A stretch of 64,000 nt of DNA, from the NCBI RefSeq assembly GCF_010119245.1, contig NZ_WNKG01000008.1:1-64000 (forward strand), given 5' to 3'. The DNA comes from Cyclobacterium salsum (GTDB lineage: Bacteria; Bacteroidota; Bacteroidia; Cytophagales; Cyclobacteriaceae). The notes below the pieces were generated by a model. That model did no database searches. It saw nothing but the letters and a program-made list of their open reading frames with translations, and was not told the origin of the DNA. A program made the position numbers and the translations under genes. Below, one piece after another: positions 51,922 to 61,994 of this stretch. The first letter of the stretch is position 1. Each line of letters opens with the position of its first letter.

Positions 51922-53230
51922 GGACACTAAAATTGCCCTCACCATGAAACCACCGGGTAGCCTGACCGGTTAACCAAAGGTAATAATCTGAATCCAGGCT
52001 ATCCTCAATGCCCATGAATTTTCCGCTCCCATTAAGCGGTACCTCGCTCTTCCTGAGGCATTTGAAAATCGCCGTGCCTTCATCTACTTCATCAAACATG
52101 GCCACATATAAGGATTTTGCACCGGCAGATTTGGCTCCTGCCACCTGCTTCCACAGAAATGCACCTTCCTCCCGTGGGATTTGATCATATAAATCCGGAT
52201 CTGTTCGTAAATTTCCCCAGGTAAACCCGGGGAAAGCCAAAGGAATATAATCTACCTCATTGGTTTTGCACCATTGGATATCTGCAGATAAAACACCTCC
52301 TGACGTGGTGGCGTAACTTTCATTGTTGTACCTGCCTACTGCCCAGGGCATGATTACGTCCACTTTCCTGATCAGCGTATGCAGAGCAGAAGAGGGTTCG
52401 GTATCTCTGTTTAGGGTTCTCCAATAATACGGTACTCCAAGCATGATCGCAACCTGATTATCCGGCCCCTTCAGTTGACCCACCAACCGGTCCACATCTT
52501 CGGTAGAATAGTTTCTATTATCATTGAATCCAACCCCCCAGATGGTCAGCAATGGTTTGCCATTGTGTCTCACATAAGTGGGATTTTCGTCATTGTCAAA
52601 TAGTTTGAACATGGTTTTCAACTCATCCCAATCTTGTTTCAGGTAGGCTACGTCTTCTGCCGTGCAACCGCTAAGATCATACATGACGCTAATGGCTCTT
52701 CCGTATTTTTTTGCTGCCTTTAATGCGTTGGAAAGCACCTTATTAAAGTGCCGTTTCCCTTTTGGGTTACCCTCTTTGATTTCAACAACAAACCGTTGCA
52801 TATGGACACCGTCTATACCGTAGTCTCTCATCCATTTAAAATGAAGGTCTACACTCGCTTCGTCATACGGACTATAGAGGTAGGCTGGAGAACCGTCCTG
52901 ATGCCGAAAAACGGTCTCATAGGTTTGAGGATATTCATCTACTTCAGGCCAAAAATCTATCGTAGAAAACCCTGGTTCAAATTTCCCCGCGCGCTGGTAA
53001 TGATACCAGCCCCTATCTGAGCCATCGCCTTCTGCAGCAAACCAACCCTGGTATCCGGCCATGACAAGCTGATCCAGTGAGGTGTATAGCAGGCCTGTTT
53101 CATCATACACCTTTTCCGGTATTTCTACTGGCTTATCCGGGTCTATTGGTACGGAAGCAGCCTCATTGTCAAGGCAGGCCGACACAAATAGGCCTAAGAA
53201 AAAAATACTATTACTTAATATGCTTTTCAT
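51902..53230 (-). CDS. GH71/GH99-like glycoside hydrolase lipoprotein
   Basis: 442 residues. A lipobox (FLGLFVSACLD) makes it a surface or outer-membrane lipoprotein. The rest is a TIM-barrel of the GH71/GH99-like type: VMAGYQGWFAAEGDGSDRGWYHY at the start, YGIDGVHMQRFVVE, RAISVMYDLSGCT, KPLLTIWGVGFND, and YVAMFDEVDEGTAIFK. The Asp/Glu-rich YDLSG and FDEVDEGT segments match the active-site ends of this family, which cleave alpha-linked glycans (alpha-1,3-glucan, alpha-mannan) or related sugars. The exact substrate is not evident. It follows the Sus genes in the same direction, after a terminator. Confidence 0.75.
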   Translation of the reverse strand: MKSILSNSIFFLGLFVSACLDNEAASVPIDPDKPVEIPEKVYDETGLLYTSLDQLVMAGYQGWFAAEGDGSDRGWYHYQRAGKFEPGFSTIDFWPEVDEYPQTYETVFRHQDGSPAYLYSPYDEASVDLHFKWMRDYGIDGVHMQRFVVEIKEGNPKGKRHFNKVLSNALKAAKKYGRAISVMYDLSGCTAEDVAYLKQDWDELKTMFKLFDNDENPTYVRHNGKPLLTIWGVGFNDNRNYSTEDVDRLVGQLKGPDNQVAIMLGVPYYWRTLNRDTEPSSALHTLIRKVDVIMPWAVGRYNNESYATTSGGVLSADIQWCKTNEVDYIPLAFPGFTWGNLRTDPDLYDQIPREEGAFLWKQVAGAKSAGAKSLYVAMFDEVDEGTAIFKCLRKSEVPLNGSGKFMGIEDSLDSDYYLWLTGQATRWFHGEGNFSVQKPVRQ

Positions 53231-53392
53231 ATGATTATTATTTGCTTTTCAGGGGTCATAACCTGCCCCTGGATTAATTCGGGAGAATCTTGCATGTCTT
53301 GCCCCTCCGACAGCTATCGGGGCATCCCAACCTGTGGCGCTACCGTTAGAAGCGGTTTCATGCTTTTATAACATTATTCGGAATGAGAACAA

Positions 53393-53430
53393 ACAATTCC
53401 CACCTATTACGGAGATCAGGTGGGAATTGT
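53393..53430 (-). terminator. Strong hairpin after the DUF3823 gene
   Basis: ACAATTCCCACCT (53393-53405) and AGGTGGGAATTGT (53418-53430) pair perfectly over 13 bp with a 12-base loop, just 10 bases after the DUF3823 stop, followed by a T-rich stretch on the minus strand. It would end the SusCD transcript before the GH71/99-like gene. Confidence 0.8.
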
Positions 53431-53439
53431 CTGATAAAA

Positions 53440-54141
53440 TTAAATAGTAAACCTTACAGCAGGACTATAATTGTATTTTGCTGAGGCAGCGCTACTTAAG
53501 GCACCTATCCTGAAATAATATTGATTTCCTTGCAACAAGGTACTGGAATTTGCGTCCAGATCGATACTTAAGGAAAATGTCTCCGATGGATCCGTAACGC
53601 GGTTGATATTGCTCTCCACTCTTGACGTTAGCGTCATGGGATTACCCACATTAGGATTAGGGTGTACATATAGCCCAATTCTGGATACGTTTTGGGTAGA
53701 GGTCTGTTCGATTCTAAATGTTGCCGTTACGGTAGTGCCCACCTTTTCAATCACCGGGTCAATGATCCTCAGGTAAGGGGTCACCAGAAAATTCAACTCG
53801 GTTCTGCCTTTGATCTCCATTGACTCAATCGGCGGAATATCGTGGAAATTCCCTCTCACAGCCCGAACAAGGTATTCTCCTGAAAATATTTGGCTGTTTT
53901 GGTAGCTACCGTCTCCTTTACAGACCAGGGTCTGCGTGACGTTCGTCTGATCCTCTACCCATCCCTGTTCGATCAGCTCGATTACGGTCCCATTGATAAT
54001 ATCCTGAGCTAGTGGTTCATTGGTACCTTCATCTATAAAGGTACCATAGAGCTCGGCATTGGGTTGGTCATAATTATCTATTTCACAGGAAGACGCCATT
54101 ACCACTGCCACAAAATATAGAATATGCTTTATTTGTTTCAT
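53440..54141 (-). CDS. DUF3823-type glycan-binding lipoprotein
   Basis: The open frame begins at a TTG (54156), but the ATG at 54141 gives the lipoprotein leader MKQIKHILYFVAVVMASSC. About 233 residues; the first domain reads ELYGTFIDEGTNEPLAQDI, and GEYLVRAVRGNFHDIPPIE with a carboxypeptidase-regulatory-like fold, then a fibronectin-like second domain (TVTATFRIEQTS, GNQYYFRIGALSS). DUF3823 proteins follow SusD genes and sit on the outer surface to bind glycan. Last gene of the Sus operon, 36 bases after SusD. Confidence 0.75.
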   Translation of the reverse strand: MKQIKHILYFVAVVMASSCEIDNYDQPNAELYGTFIDEGTNEPLAQDIINGTVIELIEQGWVEDQTNVTQTLVCKGDGSYQNSQIFSGEYLVRAVRGNFHDIPPIESMEIKGRTELNFLVTPYLRIIDPVIEKVGTTVTATFRIEQTSTQNVSRIGLYVHPNPNVGNPMTLTSRVESNINRVTDPSETFSLSIDLDANSSTLLQGNQYYFRIGALSSAASAKYNYSPAVRFTI

Positions 54142-54192
54142 CTTGATTCTTTTCAAAATTATACTAGTTATTAACCGTTTGATAATACGGGA

Positions 54193-56109
54193 TTAGCCCG
54201 TTGGATTTTGAATCACCCCGCTGGCACCAACCCCTGGAATGCTTAAATAGTAGTCTCTGATCAGGAATGTCCTGGGGTTCATATTGTGCACATTAGCTCT
54301 GATAAAAATATACTTGGGAGGACTCACTCTCAGATCCAGTACGGGCTGGAGCGCATGGGATATTTGTGCTTCAAAAATCTCATGCCGTTCTCTTCTTCTG
54401 ATCAGGTCCCACCACCGCTTATTTTCGAATGCAAGTTCCACGGTTCTTTCCCGCATCACGTTGTCTATTGTTAAGGGTATCTCCGAAGTATGTCCAGCCC
54501 TTCGACGAATATCATTTATCGCCTGGGCTGCTCTTGAGGCATCGCCCAGACCACTTTCTGCGACCGCTTCGGCATAATTAAGCAGGATTTCGGCATAGCG
54601 GAATTCCACCCAATCCGTGGTACTTTGATTCCATCCTGGCGTAATAGGCTCATCGCTGATAAACTTCCGAAAAGAAAAACCGGTCTTTGTATTGTTGCCG
54701 CCAAACCCGTCAAATCCTGAATAGTCATTGGTCGTTGGACCGCCGTAATTATAGTACGTAACACCATCAATTTCCACCGAGCCACCAGTCCGGATCCGGG
54801 GCGTTCCATCGGGCAGTATGTAACCCGCCTGAATGACGATTTCCTCTCCTTTCATCGTACTTCCAGGAATGACCACGGTCGCATGCAACCGAGCATCTTT
54901 ATTTTCAAATGGGGCAGTTGGATCTTCAAAATGAAGGTAATTTTTACTTGCTTCGTAGCCATTGTAATCGTCAATGTCTCCTTCGGCTGTTGTTACGATT
55001 GGTGCTTCCTCTCCTGGGCTCGCATACGATTCGTACTTGTCTACCAGATCCAGGGTCGGGTTCATACGACCCGGATGGGGCCAGCCATTGGCTAATTGGG
55101 CAGGCGTAAACCAGATGTCATAATTATGGCCTCTTCTATTTCCCGGGATGGTGTGCCCTTTAATAAAAATGGCTTCGTTCAGCGCAATATTTGGGTCTTG
55201 GAACATCCGCCTGTAATTTTCAGCCGCTTCTTCCGGAGAAGCGGGTGTAGGCTGAAATAAGGAAAACACTCCTGAATCCATAATTTCAGTGGAAGCCTCA
55301 ATGCATTCAGCATAATACGCCTCTGCATCACTGGCAGACATACCCACATAACCTAAATCTACTGCATCACCCGATAGCGGCGCTTTGTCCCAGAATTTAG
55401 CCAGTGAAGCAGCATGGAGTGCCGCGCGTGATTTTAATGCCAGCGCTACCCATTTGGTAGCGCGTCGCTCCCCATCCCAGGAGTCTGGAAGTTTGGAGAT
55501 TGCAATGTCAAGTTCAGAAAGAATATAATCATAGGTTTCCTTTTCAGTACTTCGCTGAACCTTAAGGGATTCAGCATCTCCAAGGTATTCCTGGCTTTCC
55601 TTAATCAAAGGTAGTCCACCATAGCGAATAGCTATTCCGAAATAGGCAAATGCCCGAACAAAAGCCGCTTCGCCACTGAGTTTTTCTCTTTCTTCTTCGG
55701 GAATATCGAGGGTTGGAATGGCATCAATGAGCAAGTTCACATCCCGAATAAGGGAGTATCCAGAAATCCAATAGTTGTTCATATTGTTACCGTTTCCATT
55801 CGGTCCGTTGTTTAATCCTCCGGCCTCTGAGTGGACCGCTTCATCCGTCGACTGTGCCCTCGTCTGTCCCCCATTATTAGGACCACCCTGGTTTTGATTA
55901 AATCCAGAGTTGAAAAAAAGAAAATCTTCGGTTGGCAGTTGATAATATAAGTTGGCCATGTATAGTTTTACTCCTGCCGGCGATCCGAAAACAGCTTCTA
56001 CAGGCAATTTGTCCTGCGGTTCCAGATCCAAAACGTCCGTACAACCTGTAGTAACGTATAGGGACGCTGTCAGAAAAGCACTCGTTATAATTTTCGTTAA
56101 CTTCATCAT
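54193..56109 (-). CDS. SusD/RagB-family glycan-binding lipoprotein
   Basis: 638 residues. Lipoprotein leader (ITSAFLTASLYVTTGCTDVLDL) with Cys at about residue 23. The N-terminal SusD-like domain (LEPQDKLPVEAVF, LYYQLPTEDF) and the C-terminal domain with conserved VEFRYAEILLNYAEAVAESG, INDIRRRAG and the AFENKRWWDLIRRRE helix are all present; the protein is of normal length. It forms a lid on the SusC pore and catches the oligosaccharide for import. It begins 25 bases after the SusC stop. Confidence 0.9.
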   Translation of the reverse strand: MMKLTKIITSAFLTASLYVTTGCTDVLDLEPQDKLPVEAVFGSPAGVKLYMANLYYQLPTEDFLFFNSGFNQNQGGPNNGGQTRAQSTDEAVHSEAGGLNNGPNGNGNNMNNYWISGYSLIRDVNLLIDAIPTLDIPEEEREKLSGEAAFVRAFAYFGIAIRYGGLPLIKESQEYLGDAESLKVQRSTEKETYDYILSELDIAISKLPDSWDGERRATKWVALALKSRAALHAASLAKFWDKAPLSGDAVDLGYVGMSASDAEAYYAECIEASTEIMDSGVFSLFQPTPASPEEAAENYRRMFQDPNIALNEAIFIKGHTIPGNRRGHNYDIWFTPAQLANGWPHPGRMNPTLDLVDKYESYASPGEEAPIVTTAEGDIDDYNGYEASKNYLHFEDPTAPFENKDARLHATVVIPGSTMKGEEIVIQAGYILPDGTPRIRTGGSVEIDGVTYYNYGGPTTNDYSGFDGFGGNNTKTGFSFRKFISDEPITPGWNQSTTDWVEFRYAEILLNYAEAVAESGLGDASRAAQAINDIRRRAGHTSEIPLTIDNVMRERTVELAFENKRWWDLIRRRERHEIFEAQISHALQPVLDLRVSPPKYIFIRANVHNMNPRTFLIRDYYLSIPGVGASGVIQNPTG

Positions 56110-56134
56110 TTCAAATTTAAAGATTGATTGTCAG

Positions 56135-59100
56135 TTAAAAATTTAGGCTTAAGCCGAGATTGTAATTCTTACTCAAGGGATAGGTATACCCTGCATTGAA
56201 GGCTCCTTCCACTTTTTCAGGATCAAACTGCTTCATGAACGGGTCTTTGGCATAAGTCAGAAGGTTAAAGCCATTCATGTAGACCCGAAGCCGTTCCATA
56301 CCCAATCTGGATAACAGGGCAGCATTGAAGGTATAGCCCAATTCCAAACTTTTTAATCTAACGAAAGAAGAATTTCTCCTCCATACTGAGCTTTCGGCAT
56401 ACAGCATCCCAACGTCCGAGTTTAGACGGGTGACCGGCCACTCGCCTGGTATCCATTCACTGTCCAGATTATAGGGGTCTGCCTGATGCCAACGATCGAA
56501 AAAATAGGCTGGCAAATTCCCCCGAAAGGCAAACATTTCCCCGTACACCTCACTGAATCTCATGGTGTATTTTCCAGCTCCCTGGAAATGCATATTGAGA
56601 TCAAAACCTTTCCATTGTGCTCCAAAGGTAGCCCCGAAATTGATTAAAGGCGTTCCTCCATAATTAAGAGGGGTGCGGGCATCCTCACCATTAATAATCC
56701 CGTCGTTATTCACGTCTTCATACATAAAATCGCCGGGAAGCTCCCTTGTTCCTCCAAGCGCACCGCCATATACCGGTCCCTGCCACACTTCTTCCTGACT
56801 TTGAAACTGCCCGGTGACAATATACCCTGTTTGACGATTACCCCACCTGCCTGCTTCTCCATTTAGCCATCGGTCACGTTGGCTTTGAAACGGCGCCCGT
56901 TCCTGGTACCGGGTCATGTAACGGCTGAAATTAAAGTTCCCCCGTACGGTATAGTTGAAATCGTTGATAGTATTGGTATGGCCCAGGGCAAATTCAAACC
57001 CTACTTGCCGGCTACTATTCAGGTTTTCTTCGGGCAAGGTGCCTCCGAATGTATTGGGCAACGAAATATTTCGCCGAGCTAGTTGTCCCTTCCGCTCTCT
57101 GTTATATACATCTGCGATCACCTCAAGCTTTCCATTCCACATGGTCAGGTCAAAACCGATATCCGACAAGTGGTTGGTAGACCATGTTAATAAATTGTTC
57201 GTGATCGAAGGCGAAGCTAATCCATTGGTCAAGTTATTATTGGAAAACTCCCATGTACTTACACCACCGAACGTAAACCCAGGAAGGTATTGAAATGGAG
57301 CCCCTTCATCCGATCCAATGACTCCGTAGGAACCACGAAGTTTCAATTCATTGATCGCTGGCACATGATTCAAAATAAAATTTTCTTCTGACAGCCTCCA
57401 CCCCACTGACACCACTGGGAAAAAGCCAAACCTCCTGTCCGGGTGGTACCGGTAAGAGCCATTGTAATTGAAAGCACCTTCAATCAGGTACTTTTGCGAA
57501 AAACCATAATTTACTCTACCAATATAGCTGATTCGTGAATTGACATTATCCTGTCCGTCGTTTTGCAGATTGGTCTGTCCGGCAAATCGAATCTGGTCAC
57601 TGGTATAAAAATCTCCGTAATACCGCCGTGCAAACTGCCACCGACTCCAACCCTTGATCTGCTCAGCCACCAGCGTCCCTGAAATATCGTGTTTCTGCCC
57701 TATTTGGGTTTTATAATCGGCGGACAAACGAAGGGTATAGGTATTTCCGACATCCGTTCGGGCATTAATGTTTTGATCTGCCCGCTGAACAAGTGGGTTA
57801 TAGGTGTCGGTTGCCGCTGTATAAGTGTAGGTCGTGAAGCCTTTATACAGGTTTTTATTCATCGTATTTCCAGTGTCAAACGATCCGGTCCCAGTAATAA
57901 ACAGGTCTTTTACATTAGGCACTGCGAACCGTAGTTCCGCCATGGTTTGGATAGACCGATTTTCTACTTCCGTATAACCAGACAAATCCCGGTCCGCCAA
58001 TACCGTGGGAGTTTGAAATCCTGAAGAGACAAATCCCGGATATTGAGGGTTATCATTGGCAAAGGGTCGTTCTGTAGGGAGCGTCACCCGAGTGGTCTTG
58101 AAAATGTTGAAAAAATTGTCTCCGGGTTGCGATTGTTTATCATACCGGCCGGATATCATCACCCTTGCTCTCAGATGTTTTGTAAGGTCAGCAGTTATGT
58201 TACTTCTCAAATTGACACGGCTATAGTCCATATCACCACTTCTGAGTAAGCCACCGTCTTTTACATACTCCATTCCAATATAATAGAGTACTTTCTCCCC
58301 TCCTCCACTAACTGAAAGATTATGCTGACTCTGAACCGCCTGATCTTTCATCGTTGCATCATACCAATCCACATTGGTATATCCAGGCAAGTTTCCATCC
58401 AAGTATTTTTGAAGTTCGTCTTGAGTATAGTAGGGAATTCCGGCACCTGGGCCGTAAATATTGGCATCGTTCCTCATTTGGGCAAACTGAGCTGTTGAAG
58501 CCATTTGGGGAACGTCGGTAGGCCTTGTGATGCCCGTCACCGCATTATACGTAAAGGACGTCTTTCCCCGGTTTCCCTGTTTGGTGGTCACGATTACGAC
58601 TCCATTTGCCGCACCAATTCCGTAAACTGCTGCAGAGGCATCCTTTAAGACGGAAATACTTTCAATGTCATCGGGATTAATTCTTTGGAAAGCCCCTGGA
58701 TCATTACGGATAATCCCGTCAATTACAAACATGGGTGTTCCGAATCCCCGGATATTGATCGAATTATCAAATGAACCTGGTTGCCCGGAATTTTGCCGGA
58801 TATTTAATCCTGCAACTTTTCCCTGCAACTTTTGGGCAAGACTGGAGTGGGTGGCGGTTTGGATTTCCTTATTTTCAATAGAACTGACGGCTCCGGTCAA
58901 AGTGGCCTTTTCCGCAAATCCATATCCGACTACAATGAACTCATCGAGTTCTTCCTGATCGGAAGTCATGGCGACATCTATGCTGGTACGTGACCCGATT
59001 TCTTCGATTACCGTTTCCATTCCAATAAAGATAAATGTCAATTGATCGGCATTGTCAGGGACACTAATAGAGTAGTCGCCATCGATATCCGTGATGGTAC

Positions 59101-59257
59101 CCCCTACTTGCTCTCCATCGCTATTTACAATGACATTGACCCCAGGTAAGGTGCTTCCATCTGCGGCGTCTGTCACATTTCCCCTTATTTCCCGCTCCTG
59201 CGCTGCCAGGAGAAAAGGGAAAAGGAACGTGAAGGTTATTAAGTAAACTCTTTTCAT
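56135..59257 (-). CDS. SusC/RagA-family TonB-dependent outer-membrane transporter
   Basis: The frame opens at 59314, but the Met at 59257 gives the signal peptide MKRVYLITFTFLFPFLLAAQ; 1,040 residues. A carboxypeptidase-D-like domain (EREIRGNVTDAADGSTLPGVN) is followed by the TonB box region and plug (EEFIVVGYG-type DEFIVVGYGFAEKATLTGAVSSI, QLKGKVAGLNIRQNSG-type and VLKDASAAVYG), then the long barrel ending in NYNLGLSLNF. It imports the oligosaccharide captured by SusD at the cost of proton motive force. It lies 141 bases after the beta-helix gene. Complete, no break. Confidence 0.92.
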   Translation of the reverse strand: MKRVYLITFTFLFPFLLAAQEREIRGNVTDAADGSTLPGVNVIVNSDGEQVGGTITDIDGDYSISVPDNADQLTFIFIGMETVIEEIGSRTSIDVAMTSDQEELDEFIVVGYGFAEKATLTGAVSSIENKEIQTATHSSLAQKLQGKVAGLNIRQNSGQPGSFDNSINIRGFGTPMFVIDGIIRNDPGAFQRINPDDIESISVLKDASAAVYGIGAANGVVIVTTKQGNRGKTSFTYNAVTGITRPTDVPQMASTAQFAQMRNDANIYGPGAGIPYYTQDELQKYLDGNLPGYTNVDWYDATMKDQAVQSQHNLSVSGGGEKVLYYIGMEYVKDGGLLRSGDMDYSRVNLRSNITADLTKHLRARVMISGRYDKQSQPGDNFFNIFKTTRVTLPTERPFANDNPQYPGFVSSGFQTPTVLADRDLSGYTEVENRSIQTMAELRFAVPNVKDLFITGTGSFDTGNTMNKNLYKGFTTYTYTAATDTYNPLVQRADQNINARTDVGNTYTLRLSADYKTQIGQKHDISGTLVAEQIKGWSRWQFARRYYGDFYTSDQIRFAGQTNLQNDGQDNVNSRISYIGRVNYGFSQKYLIEGAFNYNGSYRYHPDRRFGFFPVVSVGWRLSEENFILNHVPAINELKLRGSYGVIGSDEGAPFQYLPGFTFGGVSTWEFSNNNLTNGLASPSITNNLLTWSTNHLSDIGFDLTMWNGKLEVIADVYNRERKGQLARRNISLPNTFGGTLPEENLNSSRQVGFEFALGHTNTINDFNYTVRGNFNFSRYMTRYQERAPFQSQRDRWLNGEAGRWGNRQTGYIVTGQFQSQEEVWQGPVYGGALGGTRELPGDFMYEDVNNDGIINGEDARTPLNYGGTPLINFGATFGAQWKGFDLNMHFQGAGKYTMRFSEVYGEMFAFRGNLPAYFFDRWHQADPYNLDSEWIPGEWPVTRLNSDVGMLYAESSVWRRNSSFVRLKSLELGYTFNAALLSRLGMERLRVYMNGFNLLTYAKDPFMKQFDPEKVEGAFNAGYTYPLSKNYNLGLSLNF

Positions 59258-59397
59258 AAGATTTTTATCAATTAATTTCTTTGTAAGATTTTTTGGCCAA
59301 TAGCATAAATACAATCAAAATTTTCTTAGGGTGGAGTAAAATAATGCATCGTAAACGGGGTTTATTGTTAGAAATTAAAACATCTTCTTATCGGTAC

Positions 59398-60639
59398 TTA
59401 ATCAGATCCGATCATTTCGTTAAACGGATTTTCATCCTTATCCACACAGGCGACAGCCTGTATCACGGCATATGGGTTTTCCAGTGTAAAGGGGTGGGCC
59501 GTTTCATAATTACGCATCCGCGAACCCACTAGCGAAATGGTCAATTTCTTTCCCCCACGAACCCACATGAAATCATGGGATTTACCAACATTGGTCAACG
59601 CCCCATTGCCACCTGAAAATGCTTCCACATTGCTAAATGATGTATGTCCCTGGCCTTCAATGATAATGGGGTGTGTTTCCGCTACCGTTGCCCCTGCATT
59701 CGCAATGATGGACCCCTGAGCAATCATCCAATTGCGATTTTTGGTATTATTCCCTTGCTTAAAAATCCCTACCGCCACGCAATCGAGATTAAAATTGGTC
59801 AATTGCCCGTAGCTTTCATCTCCCAAATGGATTCCGCCCCAGGTACCAAAGGTGAACACATCCATCAATTGGGCATTATCGGTGTGGTTAATGGAATAGG
59901 CAAACGTCTTCTTTGCTACCACAGCATCTATAACGGCTTTGGAATACCTCAAACCGATTTTTCGCATGATTGCCGGGTTGACATGGGTGTGAAGAAACCG
60001 CGGAATATCATAGCAATAGTCAATTTTGATAAACTCACCACCCAATGGGTATCCATAGCAATGTTCGATCAAAATCAACTCACAGATATATTCCCTTGAG
60101 GCAGTAAAATCCATGGCCACATATTCTCCGTAAAAGGTGAGGTTAGACAAGGTAACCCCCTGTGTACTGGATGTTTTGCTGGTTTGGATGGTCGGCGGAT
60201 AGGGAATTACTTTATCCGGATCCGACAGCTCCTGGTGGGCATACCAGAATTGAATTCCCCTAATCTGAGTAGCCGATTCAACTGTAATAAAGGACTTTTC
60301 CGAATCTTCAATTTTGAACACACTGCCGACTGGAATATTTTTGGTGGGGTGTTTGGTTCCGCGTGGGGTCGGGCCATGAACGCCGATTAACGATACATTT
60401 TGTTTAAGCACAAGACCACTATTCAAGGCGTACGGTTCATCCGTGGGATCCACGTATAACGCAGCCCCGTAACCGGAAGCCCAGTCAATGGCTTTTTGTA
60501 AGTTAATGGTATTTTCACGCGCTGAGTTTTCAGGCAGCACATTGAATTCGCGTATACTCCTGTGTGCAGTGCCTTCTTGCTGAGCTGGTGAGTAAATAAT
60601 CACCTGAAAAATGAACAAAAACAATAGAATTGGCTTCAT
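59398..60639 (-). CDS. Secreted beta-helix protein (pectate-lyase-like)
   Basis: 413 residues with a signal peptide (KPILLFLFIFQVIIYSPAQ). A pectate_lyase_3 / GH28-like opening follows: EFNVLPENSARENTINLQKAIDWASGYGAALYVDP, the usual N-INLQ-AID-A pattern before a right-handed beta-helix. Later segments such as IQGVTLSNLTFYGEYVAMDF, GIHLGDESYGQLTNFNLDCVAVGI and SFSNVEAFSGGNGALTNV are successive helix turns. Family members cleave or bind acidic or branched polysaccharides, but no catalytic pair can be assigned from sequence alone. First gene of the Sus operon direction, upstream of SusC. Confidence 0.7.
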   Translation of the reverse strand: MKPILLFLFIFQVIIYSPAQQEGTAHRSIREFNVLPENSARENTINLQKAIDWASGYGAALYVDPTDEPYALNSGLVLKQNVSLIGVHGPTPRGTKHPTKNIPVGSVFKIEDSEKSFITVESATQIRGIQFWYAHQELSDPDKVIPYPPTIQTSKTSSTQGVTLSNLTFYGEYVAMDFTASREYICELILIEHCYGYPLGGEFIKIDYCYDIPRFLHTHVNPAIMRKIGLRYSKAVIDAVVAKKTFAYSINHTDNAQLMDVFTFGTWGGIHLGDESYGQLTNFNLDCVAVGIFKQGNNTKNRNWMIAQGSIIANAGATVAETHPIIIEGQGHTSFSNVEAFSGGNGALTNVGKSHDFMWVRGGKKLTISLVGSRMRNYETAHPFTLENPYAVIQAVACVDKDENPFNEMIGSD

Positions 60640-61994
60640 AAGGCATTTTTGGGTTTTACTATCAATTGATTAATTAGATTTTATCAAAATACTAATTTTC
60701 AAGAGCCCTCAACTTAGCACGGGAGAGGTGAATAATTCATTAATATTTGATTAATAAGAAAAAATTCCCCGTTAAACTATTGGTTTTCAGAATATTAAAA
60801 TTCTATTTTTTTTAATTGGTAAGCGGTAATTGCGAAAATCAAAAATGGTAAAGCAAGTATCGAAGAGTGGACCAAAATTAGAAATTAACCCATTTTTGTT
60901 TTATTTACTTAGGGCAAAATTTCCGATGTTGGGAACAACCTAGCAACAAGGTTATTCAGTTTTTCCAGTAACCTTTTCTTTGCGTCCGTTCTGATTTCAA
61001 TGTATTCCATCGTTAGGGTTAAAACGGTCAGTACGGATCTTCCTGATGAATCCAGACAGGCTGTAACTAACCCTTCAACCCGGTAACTCGCTAAAAATGC
61101 TCCAACCGGGGCATTTTTCAACGCCCGGCCCTATGCATCGACAGGGTCTTGGTCCAGTCCCAATCGAATCAGAATTTTACGTTTCTGCTCGGGTTCTTCC
61201 CGCCTACCTGGCACAAAGTGCTTGACTTCTCCTCAATCCTGTCGGGTACATTCGCTAGATATACCGGAGGAAATTGACCCCCTCGATTGGTACAGTGCCT
61301 TTAACAGCGTTAAACGCCTATCGTTCGGACGAAGGAGCATTCCAACCTGTCGTCTATGACCATTCCAGCGTAAAGCAAACCGCTGATTCCTGGGGAAAGA
61401 ATGCCCCTCGGTCGTTGTGAGGAAAGGGTCTGTAGCAGAAGATTGGTTAACCCGGTGTGCCTCAAGGAACCCTACTGAAAAAACACGAAAAGTCGAACGC
61501 TACCAAATAAGGGAAAAATAAGCAATCCATTCCGGGGTTGGGGAACCGATCGGGTCTGGGGCATTTACTTACATTACAACGTGGTTTATTAATGCAGCAA
61601 ACAAACACCTGAAAAAAAGACCCTCCTCCCTATAATCTATGCTTAAGTGGGTTGGTTTGCAGAGGAATTAAATATTATTGAGTACATTTAAAGAAGGTTG
61701 GGCAAAAAAGGAAAGAAAAGGGCTCCGCAAGGGTCCGCCTCACCCAAGTCTGGAGAATATGGCAGGGTTCGAAAGTAATATTTACACATACAGTCTGCGA
61801 CAGCTATCGCTTTGACTATTCATTGTAGCAAAAGACATTTTCAAAAAGCGAAAACTAGAAACCATTACAAAAAAGGCGGCATCCGAAAAGCCAATTTTAT
61901 ACCAGAGTAGAAAATTTAAATGTTAATCGAAGCGTATTAAAACTAAACATGTAATCCTCTTGCATCATTCACTTAAACGTAAACGAACACTTTT
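60640..61994. other. Long eroded intergenic region
   Basis: 1,355 bases with no intact gene. Minus-strand fragments at 61010-60909 (MEYIEIRTDAKKRLLEKLNNL) and at 61220-61138 (EVKHFVPGRREEPEQKRKI, then LGLDQDPVDA) keep coding character but have stops around them. A TGACCCCC copy lies near 61278. The stretch 61666-61746 is related to 2500-2580. The first 240 bases, AT-rich, should include the promoter of the beta-helix gene. Confidence 0.45.

Noticed and set aside
60909-61121. A 70-codon minus-strand gene
   Set aside because: Only the last 33 codons look protein-like; the first part has no clear character and the area is eroded. Kept as debris.
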